Part shown: positions 1 to 6,113 of the stretch, in pieces | Position numbering within the stretch: the first letter of the stretch is position 1 | Layout: each line of letters opens with the position of its first letter | NCBI GenBank assembly: GCA_017387165.1 | Contig: JAFOFS010000350.1 | Span: forward strand, 1-7,110 | Direction: 5' to 3' | Origin: Clostridia bacterium | GTDB lineage: Bacteria > Bacillota > Clostridia > Oscillospirales > Acutalibacteraceae | Length of the DNA: 7,110 nucleotides | Notes under the pieces: model-generated | Told to the model about the DNA's origin: nothing | What the model saw: the letters and a program-made list of their open reading frames with translations, nothing else | Databases searched by the model: none | Translations under genes and position numbers: made by a program

Positions 1-288
1 AGTGATTATAAGACACAAATAAAAAATTATCAAACTCAAGGTAAAAAGGTTGCTGATGAAATGCAAAATGTTGCTAATGCTTTAAGTACATACAAAGAAG
101 GCGGAGTTTCGCTTTCGATCGTTCTGACCGTTTTGGTCGCTAAATTCGTCGGCGGCTTGCTGCCCATTCTGGCGGATCGGATCGGTATCGATCCAGCCGT
201 GATGGCCAGCCCGTTGATCACCACAACGGTGGACGTTTTATCGCTGCTCATTTATCTTTCCTTCGCCTCGGCAGTGCTCGGATTATAA
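1..288 (+). CDS. mgtE: Magnesium transporter MgtE, C-terminal part (5'-partial)
   Basis: The frame is open from base 1 to a TAA at 286-288, giving 95 residues with no start needed inside the window. Residues from about 36 on match the end of MgtE, the dimeric Mg2+-gated Mg2+ channel of the inner membrane. One membrane helix lies at about residues 37-58, then DPAVMASPLITTTVD, then a last helix ending ASAVLGL. The Asp of TTTVD (codon 232-234) lines up with the pore Asp that binds Mg2+ in the Thermus protein; this is family knowledge. The cytosolic N and CBS domains would lie upstream. Residues 1-35 are oddly hydrophilic and AT-rich where family members have a membrane helix, so this part may be an insertion, a recombination scar or an assembly join. 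The ATG at 61 is an internal Met, not a likely start: no ribosome binding site precedes it. The C-terminal call is secure; whether the gene is intact is not known. Confidence 0.85.
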   Translation, partial: SDYKTQIKNYQTQGKKVADEMQNVANALSTYKEGGVSLSIVLTVLVAKFVGGLLPILADRIGIDPAVMASPLITTTVDVLSLLIYLSFASAVLGL

Positions 289-292
289 TCAC

Positions 293-323
293 AAAAGGCC
301 ACAGCTTCCACTGTGGCCTTTTT
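293..323 (+). terminator. Rho-independent terminator after mgtE
   Basis: A perfect 12-bp stem (293-304 with 311-322, core GGCCACAG/CTGTGGCC) with a 6-base loop runs into a T-rich tail from 319. It begins 5 bases after the mgtE stop. Because the left arm starts with AAAA, it could also work weakly on the other strand. Confidence 0.93.
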
Positions 324-359
324 ATTTGTAAATCTTTTAAGAACTTCTTTTCTTTTTAC

Positions 360-388
360 TTGCGTATCTGCATAAAATATGCTATAGT
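360..388 (+). promoter_or_regulatory. Sigma-A-type promoter for the flavin reductase/permease unit
   Basis: The -35 candidate TTGCGT (360-365) is separated by 17 bases from the -10 TATAGT (383-388). A TG at 380-381 makes it an extended -10. AT-rich sequence lies upstream. The -35 is weak (3 of 6), but the extended -10, the spacing, and the position between a terminator and the next gene support it. Transcription would start near 395, about 28 bases before the chosen ATG. Confidence 0.6.
370..382. promoter_or_regulatory. Possible operator: inverted repeat in the promoter spacer
   Basis: GCATA-AAA-TATGC is a perfect 5-bp inverted repeat that fills most of the spacer between the -35 and -10 boxes. 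A protein bound here would block RNA polymerase. No regulator gene is in the window and I do not recognise the motif, so this is a positional inference. Confidence 0.25.
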
Positions 389-406
389 ATAAAATAATCC
401 AGTAAA

Positions 407-413
407 AGGGGAG
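407..413 (+). promoter_or_regulatory. Ribosome binding site deciding the flavin reductase start
   Basis: AGGGGAG ends 9 bases before the ATG at 423, a normal distance. It directly touches the in-frame ATG at 414, leaving no spacer, so 423 is the better start. Confidence 0.7.
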
Positions 414-422
414 ATGGCGCTT

Positions 423-932
423 ATGCAAAAGTTCATCGAGATCGATCCTTGCGAATGGAATGACAACGTATTTTCTCGCATCGGTAAGGAATGGATGTTG
501 ATTTCGGCGGGTGATCGACGGAAGTGCAATATGATGACTGCCAGTTGGGGCGGCATCGGTATGCTTTGGAACGTTCCCGTTGCCACCGCTTATGTGCGTC
601 CGCAGCGCTACACCTACGAATTTATGGAGCAAGAGCCGTATTTCGCTCTTTCGTTTCTGGGGAAAGGCTTTAAGCAGGCGCTGCAGCTTTGCGGAACGAA
701 ATCCGGACGCGATATGGATAAGATCGTGGAGTCCGGTCTGACTCCTCGTTTTGATACCCAGGCTCCCTATTTCGGAGAGGCTGAGATCGTTCTCATCTGT
801 CGGAAGATGTACGTACAGGACTTCGATCCGGCCGGTTTCGTCGATCCGACCATTGCCTCGCATTATACCAATCACGATTACCACCGGATGTACATTGGTG
901 AGATCGTCAAAATTTTACAGAAAGTTCGATAA
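423..932 (+). CDS. Flavin reductase family protein (FMN-binding split-barrel)
   Basis: This 169-residue protein begins MQKFIEIDP and is of the usual length for single-domain flavin reductase-like proteins, a cytosolic FMN-binding split-barrel family. The best match to the family is residues 35-68: CNMMTASWGGIGMLWN, then PVATAYVRPQRYTYEF. This is the conserved strand-loop-strand that holds the FMN phosphate and isoalloxazine. A second family-like stretch is YFALSFLG near 73-80, and the end has YHRMYIGEIV (153-162). Such proteins use NAD(P)H to reduce bound or free flavin, or serve as flavoprotein partners; the substrate cannot be read from sequence. An in-frame ATG at 414 would add three residues but sits against the ribosome binding site. 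The gene is first in a two-gene unit with the permease, whose ribosome binding site overlaps this gene's stop. I see no membrane segments or signal peptide. Confidence 0.88.
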   Translation: MQKFIEIDPCEWNDNVFSRIGKEWMLISAGDRRKCNMMTASWGGIGMLWNVPVATAYVRPQRYTYEFMEQEPYFALSFLGKGFKQALQLCGTKSGRDMDKIVESGLTPRFDTQAPYFGEAEIVLICRKMYVQDFDPAGFVDPTIASHYTNHDYHRMYIGEIVKILQKVR

Positions 933-938
933 AGGTGG
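931..938 (+). promoter_or_regulatory. Ribosome binding site for the GTG-started permease gene
   Basis: AAAGGTGG overlaps the TAA (930-932) of the preceding gene and lies 9 bases before the GTG at 948. The overlap favours translational coupling. It also supports the GTG start, since the next in-frame ATG lies about 80 bases further on, inside the first membrane helix. Confidence 0.7.
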
Positions 939-947
939 TGTTACACC

Positions 948-2267
948 GTGAAGTTCAAATGGGATAAAAAGTATCTCTATACCGGCATTACCGCATTCTG
1001 CGTCATTGCGGCGTCGGGGTTGCTTGTCTGGATGCTCTTCAATCGAGCAACCGTCGGCAATTTCTTCAAAGGTTTCTTTGCCGCGATCGCGCCGATGATC
1101 TACGGCTTCGTCATTGCTTATCTTCTGACGCCGATCTGCAATTTTGCCGAAAAGAAGATCTTTCGTCCGCTCTGCATCCGTGCAAACGTCAGACACCCCA
1201 AAAAAGCGATCAAGCATGCCCGCTATTGGGGAGTGGCATTCTCCGTTGTGTTGTTGCTGCTCTTTATCGTCGGCACGCTTTGGTTGGTCATCCCGCAGGT
1301 GATCGAAAGCTTGAAGCAATTGGTGCAGAACGTCCCCACGTATTTCAACGATCTGACCGCGTGGGCGGAGAAGATGCTGGTGGATCATCCGGAAATACAG
1401 GCGGCAGTGCTCGACTTCTTTGCGGATTTCTCCGCAAATCTCGTTAACGTCATTTCCGGTGTGCTTGTTCCTGAGCTTTCGGGCGTCGTGATGAGCATTT
1501 CCAGCGGCTTGGTCGCGGTGGTCGGCGTGCTTTTCAATATCATCGTCGGCATCGTCGTTGCGGTTTATTTCCTAAACCGCCGCGAAATGTTCGTCGCTCA
1601 GGTCAAGAAGCTCGTCTATGCCGTATTTTCGCCGTCCGTTGCCAACTCGTTGCTCGCCAACGGCAAGCTGACCCACCATAAGTTCGGCGGTTTCTTCACT
1701 GCGAAAATCATCAATTCCATTATGATCGGCATCGTGTCCTACCCCTGTCTGCTGCTGCTCGGTATGCCGTACCCGGAACTGATGGCGGTCATTATGGGTA
1801 TCACCGACATCATCCCGATCTTCGGCCCGTTCATCGGCGCGGTGCCTTGCGCGTTGCTTGCCTTGATGGAAGGACCGGTTGATTTCATCATTCTTATCGT
1901 GTTCATTGTTGTTCTTCAGCAGATCGACGGCAACATCGTCAGTCCGCGCCTGCTCGGCGAAAACACCGGTCTCGGCAGCGTTTGGGTCATTGCCGCATTG
2001 GCACTCGGAAAATGGCTCTTCGGCTTTGTCGGTATGATTGTCGGCGTGCCGTTGCTGGCGGTCATCTACACGCTGGTCCGCACCTTCTGTGAGCGTAAGC
2101 TGGCGGAAAAAGAGCTGCCGGTCGAAACGATGGCTTACCACAACCTGACCGACATTGACGTCGAAAGCAACCAACCGCATTACCTCAAGGAATCGGAAAA
2201 GGAATCCGCTTTCGGCGGCGGTCTGGTCAAGCGCTGGGCGGCCAAACTGAAGTTGAAGAAAAAGTAA
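948..2267 (+). CDS. AI-2E family transporter (PerM/YtvI-like permease)
   Basis: A 439-residue polytopic membrane protein that starts at GTG. Hydrophobic segments lie near residues 10-31, 39-63, 93-118, 183-209, 250-275, 277-306, 311-325 and 343-378. A partly soluble stretch at about 119-180 is typical of the family. Diagnostic motifs are ITDIIPIFGPFIGAVP (285-300), QQIDGNIVSPRLLG (324-337) and GMIVGVPLLAV (362-372), which are the conserved C-terminal signatures of AI-2E permeases. Family members export autoinducer-2 (TqsA) or act as Na+(Li+)/H+ antiporters, and many have no known substrate. Nothing here points to quorum signalling: no luxS or lsr genes are visible. A charged cytosolic tail of about 60 residues (380-439) ends in a Lys-rich run. 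It is co-transcribed with the flavin reductase gene and followed by a terminator. The family call is secure; the substrate is unknown. Confidence 0.92.
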   Translation: MKFKWDKKYLYTGITAFCVIAASGLLVWMLFNRATVGNFFKGFFAAIAPMIYGFVIAYLLTPICNFAEKKIFRPLCIRANVRHPKKAIKHARYWGVAFSVVLLLLFIVGTLWLVIPQVIESLKQLVQNVPTYFNDLTAWAEKMLVDHPEIQAAVLDFFADFSANLVNVISGVLVPELSGVVMSISSGLVAVVGVLFNIIVGIVVAVYFLNRREMFVAQVKKLVYAVFSPSVANSLLANGKLTHHKFGGFFTAKIINSIMIGIVSYPCLLLLGMPYPELMAVIMGITDIIPIFGPFIGAVPCALLALMEGPVDFIILIVFIVVLQQIDGNIVSPRLLGENTGLGSVWVIAALALGKWLFGFVGMIVGVPLLAVIYTLVRTFCERKLAEKELPVETMAYHNLTDIDVESNQPHYLKESEKESAFGGGLVKRWAAKLKLKKK

Positions 2268-2280
2268 GCACGATCGTTCC

Positions 2281-2315
2281 GAAAGACGGCTGGCGATTGT
2301 CAGCCGTCTTTCTTT
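2281..2315 (+). terminator. Rho-independent terminator between the permease and ABC genes
   Basis: GAAAGACGGCTG (2281-2292) pairs perfectly with 2301-2312 around an 8-base loop and is followed by a short T-rich tail (TCTTT). It starts 13 bases after the permease stop and ends only 25 bases before the ABC gene start. It may therefore end the upstream unit and also act as a leader attenuator for the downstream one. Confidence 0.85.
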
Positions 2316-2324
2316 AAACGGAAA

Positions 2325-2339
2325 ATAGGGGGACCCTAT
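2325..2339 (+). promoter_or_regulatory. Ribosome binding site held in a small hairpin
   Basis: The ribosome binding site AGGGGGA (2327-2333) sits 6 bases before the ATG at 2340. It lies within the inverted repeat ATAGGG-GGA-CCCTAT, a 6-bp perfect stem with a 3-base loop. If folded in the mRNA, it would hide the Shine-Dalgarno sequence. As DNA it could instead be a short operator. The repeat is seen directly; its function is inferred. Confidence 0.45.
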
Positions 2340-4076
2340 ATGAAGCGATGGGGCAAATACATCAAACCATATCTCAAATATTTTATTTGCGGACCCATTT
2401 GTATGATCGTTGAGGTCATCGGTGAAGTGCTGATGCCGACCTTTCTGGCGCTGATCATCAACGCCGCAAGCGCCGGCACACTCACCGTTGGCGGCAGCAT
2501 CGGCTATGCCGCTTTGATGGTGCTGACTGCCTTGATGATGATGGGTGGCGGTATCGGCGGTGCGTATTACGGCGCAAAAGCGTCGGTCAACTTTGCTGCC
2601 GACCTGCGTTCGGATCTCTTTGCCAAGGTGCAATCCTTTTCATTTGCAAACATCGATCGCTTTTCGACCGGCTCGTTGGTCACCCGTCTGACCAACGACG
2701 TGACGCAAATGCAGAACATGGTCAATATGTGCCTGCGTATGTTGCTGCGTTCACCCGGTATGCTGATCGGCGCCTTGATTATGGCTATCCGTCTTAACCC
2801 CTCGCTGTCCTTGGTGCTGGCGGTCACCATTCCGCTGATGCTGATTGCGATCGGATTGATCATTATCTTTGGTTTTTCGAAATTTGCGTTGGTGCAGCAA
2901 AAGATCGACAACCTCAACAACACGACGCAGGAGAACATCACCAACGTCCGCGTGGTCAAATCCTTCGTGAGAGAAGAGCATGAGATCGATAAATTTAATT
3001 TCGCCAATTCCGATCTCAAAAAGACGGCGATGCGGGCGATGAACGTGGTCATTTGCATGGGCCCGATCATCTCTCTGTTTATGTATTTCTCCACGCTGTC
3101 GGTACTCTACTTCGGCGGAAAATCGGTACTGGCCGGCGGTATGCCGGTGGGCGATCTTTCCTCCTTTGTAACCTACGTGTCGCAGATCATGTTCTCTTTG
3201 ATGATGGTGACCATGATGCTGATGATGATGTCTCGCGCCTTGGCTTCCGCCAAGCGTATTCGCGAGGTCCTGGACGAAACCGCCGATATTCTCGACGTCT
3301 ATGCGACCGAGCCGGACAAGCGGGTGGAGCACGGCTCCGTTACCTTCCGCGGCGTTTCTTTCCGCTATTACAAGCACAGCGAGGATGAGGTGCTTAAACA
3401 GATCGACCTGCATATCGAGGCCGGACGGACGGTCGGCATCATCGGCTCAACGGGTTGCGGAAAAACCACATTGGTATCGCTGATTCCGCGTTTGTATGAC
3501 GCCGATGAGGGAGAGGTACTGGTTGACGGAGTCAACGTCAAAGACTATTCCTTAAAACACCTGCGTGAAGGAGTCGGAATGGTGCTGCAAAAGAACGTTC
3601 TGTTCTCCGGCACCATCGAGGACAACCTCCGTTGGGGCAACGAACAGGCTTCCGATGAAGAACTGCGCGACGTTGCCGAAAAATCGCAGGCTCATAAAGT
3701 CGTTGAAAGCTTCCCCGATGGCTATCGAACCGAGTTGGAACAGGGCGGCACCAACGTTTCCGGCGGTCAGAAGCAGCGTCTTTGCATCGCTCGCGCCTTG
3801 TTGGCTAAACCGAAAATCTTGATTCTGGATGACTCAACCTCTGCTGTTGACACCGCCACCGAAGCGATGATTCGCAAAGCGTTCCGCGAGAATATTCCCG
3901 ATTCCACCAAGATCATCATCGCTCAGCGTATTTCTTCGGTGGAAGACGCCGATTTGATCGTGGTGATGGACAACGGCGCCATTACCGGTGTCGGCACACA
4001 CGACGAATTACTGGAAACGAACGAAGCCTATCAAGAGATTTACGAATCCCAGGTCGGCAAGAGAGGGGAGGCGTAA
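2340..4076 (+). CDS. ABC exporter half-transporter, degenerate-site subunit (BmrC/TM287-like)
   Basis: A 578-residue type IV ABC exporter half: a six-helix membrane domain (about 12-310) fused to a nucleotide-binding domain (about 333-570). Visible motifs are the coupling-region IDRFSTGSLVTRLTND (105-120), Walker A GSTGCGKTT (369-377), Q-loop Gln417, signature VSGGQ (473-477), Walker B ILILD (493-497) and D-loop SAVD (501-504). The residue after Walker B is Asp498 instead of the catalytic Glu, and the switch residue is Gln529 (IIIAQR) instead of His. This is the pattern of the degenerate-site subunit in heterodimeric exporters such as TM287/288, BmrCD and LmrCD. Its intact signature would serve the partner's catalytic site. 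The partner gene starts 3 bases after this stop. Substrates of this class include drugs, lipids and peptides; none can be assigned here. The start is set by AGGGGGA 6 bases upstream. The likely sixth helix is very Met-rich. Confidence 0.93.
   Translation: MKRWGKYIKPYLKYFICGPICMIVEVIGEVLMPTFLALIINAASAGTLTVGGSIGYAALMVLTALMMMGGGIGGAYYGAKASVNFAADLRSDLFAKVQSFSFANIDRFSTGSLVTRLTNDVTQMQNMVNMCLRMLLRSPGMLIGALIMAIRLNPSLSLVLAVTIPLMLIAIGLIIIFGFSKFALVQQKIDNLNNTTQENITNVRVVKSFVREEHEIDKFNFANSDLKKTAMRAMNVVICMGPIISLFMYFSTLSVLYFGGKSVLAGGMPVGDLSSFVTYVSQIMFSLMMVTMMLMMMSRALASAKRIREVLDETADILDVYATEPDKRVEHGSVTFRGVSFRYYKHSEDEVLKQIDLHIEAGRTVGIIGSTGCGKTTLVSLIPRLYDADEGEVLVDGVNVKDYSLKHLREGVGMVLQKNVLFSGTIEDNLRWGNEQASDEELRDVAEKSQAHKVVESFPDGYRTELEQGGTNVSGGQKQRLCIARALLAKPKILILDDSTSAVDTATEAMIRKAFRENIPDSTKIIIAQRISSVEDADLIVVMDNGAITGVGTHDELLETNEAYQEIYESQVGKRGEA
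4064..4071 (+). promoter_or_regulatory. Ribosome binding site of the second ABC gene, inside the first gene
   Basis: AGGGGAGG is part of the last codons (Arg-Gly-Glu-Ala) of the first subunit and ends 8 bases before the ATG at 4080. Ribosomes ending at 4076 would reach the next start at once, which suits equal synthesis of two partner subunits. Confidence 0.8.
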
Positions 4077-4079
4077 GCG

Positions 4080-6020
4080 ATGGCGAGAAGTTTACAAGAA
4101 CTGCAAAAGCAGTACAAACACTCCGCCTCTCCCGACAAGGGAGGGCACGGTCCTCGTCCCGGTGGACGCGGCGGCGTTCACATGAAGGGCAAGCCGAAAA
4201 ACGCCAAGCAGACCGTCAAGCGCCTGCTCGGCTACGTCGGCAAATATAAGTGGCGATTGGTCGTCGTCTTCTGTTGTATGATCCTCACCACCGTCACCTC
4301 GCTGTTTGCGTCCTATATGCTGGCGCCGATCATCAACCGCCTCACGCTGGCGGTGTTGCCGAATGCGACCATTTCACCCAGTCCGTTGGAAAAGTTTGCC
4401 GATCGCATTATCTGCGCGATTCTGGGCACGAACGACGCGAAGCCGTGGGTATATATTACAATGGCGTTAACCATTCTTTTGTGTATCTACCTTATCGGTG
4501 TTGCGTCTTCTTACCTGCAATCCAAGCTGATGCTTTCGGTTTCGCAAAATTCCATTGTAGCGTTGCGCTCTGATCTGTTTGCCAAGCTCCAAAAGCTTCC
4601 TGTCCGCTATTTCGACGCTCATCCGACCGGCGACGTGATGTCTCGTTTCACCAACGATATCGACAACATCGACGTGATGCTCAACAACGCACTTACCTCC
4701 ACCGTTTCCGGATTGATCACGCTGGTGGGAACGTTCATCTTTATGTTGACCACCAACTGGATACTGACGCTGGTCACTATCGTTTTTATCCCGATTTTTG
4801 CCCTTGGAGGCGGTGCGATTGCCAAGGCCTCGTCCAAGTATTACTCCGGTCAGCAAAGCGCCCTCGGCGCGGTTAACGGCTACGTGGAAGAGATGGTGAC
4901 GGGTCAGAAGGTAGTTAAGGTCTTCAATCACGAAGAAACCTGCAAAGAAGAATTTGATCTTCTGAATAACGATCTCCGCGACAAGCAATTCAAAGCGCAG
5001 TTCTTCGGCGGCATTATGGGACCGATTATGGGGAACACGTCCCAGATTTCCTATGGCATCACCATCGGCATCGGCGGCATTTTGATGTGCACGAGCGGCT
5101 TTACGCCCGGCGGTCTGACCGTTTTCGCCGGTTACTCGAAGCAATTCTCAATGCCGATTAACCAGATCTCGCAGCAAATGTCCACCGTCTTTGCCGCTCT
5201 CGCCGGCGCAGAGCGCGTTTTTGCCGTTATGGACACCGAACCCGAGTCGAGCTGCCGAGAGCCCGAAAACGCGGTTGTACAGCCGATTATCGGCGACGTA
5301 CGCTTGGATAACGTCACCTTCGGCTACGACGAGAACAAAACCGTCCTCCACAACATTTCTCTGTATGCGCATCCCGGTCAAAAGATCGCATTTGTCGGAT
5401 CGACCGGCGCCGGCAAAACCACCATCACCAACCTGCTCAACCGTTTCTACGATATTTCCGAGGGAAGCATCACGGTGGATGGAGTGGACATTCGCGATAT
5501 TCCTCGTTCTCACTTGCGTGAAAATATCGCCATGGTGCTTCAGGATACGCATTTGTTCTCCGGAACGGTGATGGAAAACATCCGCTACGGTCGTCCGGAC
5601 GCAACCGACGAGGAGGTAATCGAGGCAGCAAAGCTGGCCAGCGCGCATTCCTTTATTATGCGGTTGGAGGATGGCTACAACACCGTTTTAAACGGAGACG
5701 GCGCCAACCTCTCGCAAGGTCAACGCCAGCTGCTGAACATCGCTCGAGCGGCCGTCAGTAAGGCACCGATACTGGTGCTGGATGAAGCAACCAGCTCGGT
5801 CGATACCCGTACCGAACGGCACATTGAGCACGGTATGGATCGTTTGATGAAAAACCGCACCACCTTTGTTATTGCGCATCGCTTGTCTACCGTTCGCAAT
5901 TCCAATGCCATTATGGTGCTGGAGCAAGGACGCATCATTGAACGCGGCGATCACGACGAGCTACTCGCTATGAAAGGGCGCTATTATCAACTGTACACCG
6001 GCGCCATCGAATTGGATTAA
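4080..6020 (+). CDS. ABC exporter half-transporter, catalytic-site subunit (BmrD/TM288-like)
   Basis: A 646-residue ABC exporter half and partner of the preceding gene. Order: an N-terminal tail (1-45) rich in Gly, Pro, Lys and Arg; a six-helix membrane domain (about 57-380); and a nucleotide-binding domain (about 405-640). Motifs are the coupling region YFDAHPTGDVMSRFTND (177-193), Walker A GSTGAGKTT (440-448), Q-loop Gln488, signature LSQGQ (544-548), Walker B ILVLD (564-568) with catalytic Glu569, D-loop SSVD (572-575) and switch His600. The catalytic residues are therefore complete, while the signature departs from LSGGQ. Paired with the first subunit this gives one consensus and one degenerate ATP site. 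A loop of about 35 residues after the first helix (about 88-123) is longer than in the partner. An internal Met35 (ATG at 4182) is a poorer start, since its nearest GGTGG is about 17 bases away. The function is export across the membrane; the substrate is not known. Confidence 0.93.
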   Translation: MARSLQELQKQYKHSASPDKGGHGPRPGGRGGVHMKGKPKNAKQTVKRLLGYVGKYKWRLVVVFCCMILTTVTSLFASYMLAPIINRLTLAVLPNATISPSPLEKFADRIICAILGTNDAKPWVYITMALTILLCIYLIGVASSYLQSKLMLSVSQNSIVALRSDLFAKLQKLPVRYFDAHPTGDVMSRFTNDIDNIDVMLNNALTSTVSGLITLVGTFIFMLTTNWILTLVTIVFIPIFALGGGAIAKASSKYYSGQQSALGAVNGYVEEMVTGQKVVKVFNHEETCKEEFDLLNNDLRDKQFKAQFFGGIMGPIMGNTSQISYGITIGIGGILMCTSGFTPGGLTVFAGYSKQFSMPINQISQQMSTVFAALAGAERVFAVMDTEPESSCREPENAVVQPIIGDVRLDNVTFGYDENKTVLHNISLYAHPGQKIAFVGSTGAGKTTITNLLNRFYDISEGSITVDGVDIRDIPRSHLRENIAMVLQDTHLFSGTVMENIRYGRPDATDEEVIEAAKLASAHSFIMRLEDGYNTVLNGDGANLSQGQRQLLNIARAAVSKAPILVLDEATSSVDTRTERHIEHGMDRLMKNRTTFVIAHRLSTVRNSNAIMVLEQGRIIERGDHDELLAMKGRYYQLYTGAIELD

Positions 6021-6021
6021 C

Positions 6022-6058
6022 AAAACAACACGCCTTGTATACCGAGGCGTGTTGTTTT
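6022..6058 (+). terminator. Rho-independent terminator of the ABC operon
   Basis: A perfect 14-bp stem (6022-6035 with 6045-6058; right arm AGGCGTGTTGTTTT) with a 9-base loop is followed by ATTTTAT. It starts just after the stop of the second ABC gene. The A-rich left arm means it could also serve antisense transcription. Confidence 0.92.
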
Positions 6059-6113
6059 ATTTTATCGAGGTTCTTGTCCGCCGCATATTTCAATAGTAAA
6101 GGAGGAATGCCCG

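Noticed and set aside
339..349. Small palindrome AAGAA-C-TTCTT upstream of the first promoter
   Set aside because: It is short and of low complexity in an AT-rich stretch, and could not form a useful hairpin with a one-base loop; no reason to prefer it over chance.
414..422. Earlier in-frame ATG for the flavin reductase
   Set aside because: It directly abuts the ribosome binding site (407-413), leaving no spacer; the ATG at 423 has a 9-base spacer.
948..2267. Reading the AI-2E permease as evidence of quorum sensing
   Set aside because: The family name reflects one member; many members are transporters or antiporters of other substrates, and no luxS or lsr-type gene is nearby.
2297..2326. 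Possible promoter TTGTCA plus GAAAAT before the first ABC gene
   Set aside because: The -35 lies in the terminator stem, the -10 is poor, and transcription would start within the ribosome binding site region of the gene.
1572..2633. Long open frame on the - strand (353 codons) across the permease and ABC gene start
   Set aside because: Its translation is rich in His, Asp, Gln and Arg with no recognisable domain. It lies opposite two well-identified genes and crosses a terminator, so it is a shadow of their codon pattern.
6061..6089. Possible promoter TTTATC-N17-CATATT for the small-protein gene
   Set aside because: Both boxes are weak (3 and 4 of 6 matches) and the -35 overlaps the terminator tail. 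The gene probably has some promoter here, but I cannot place it with support.
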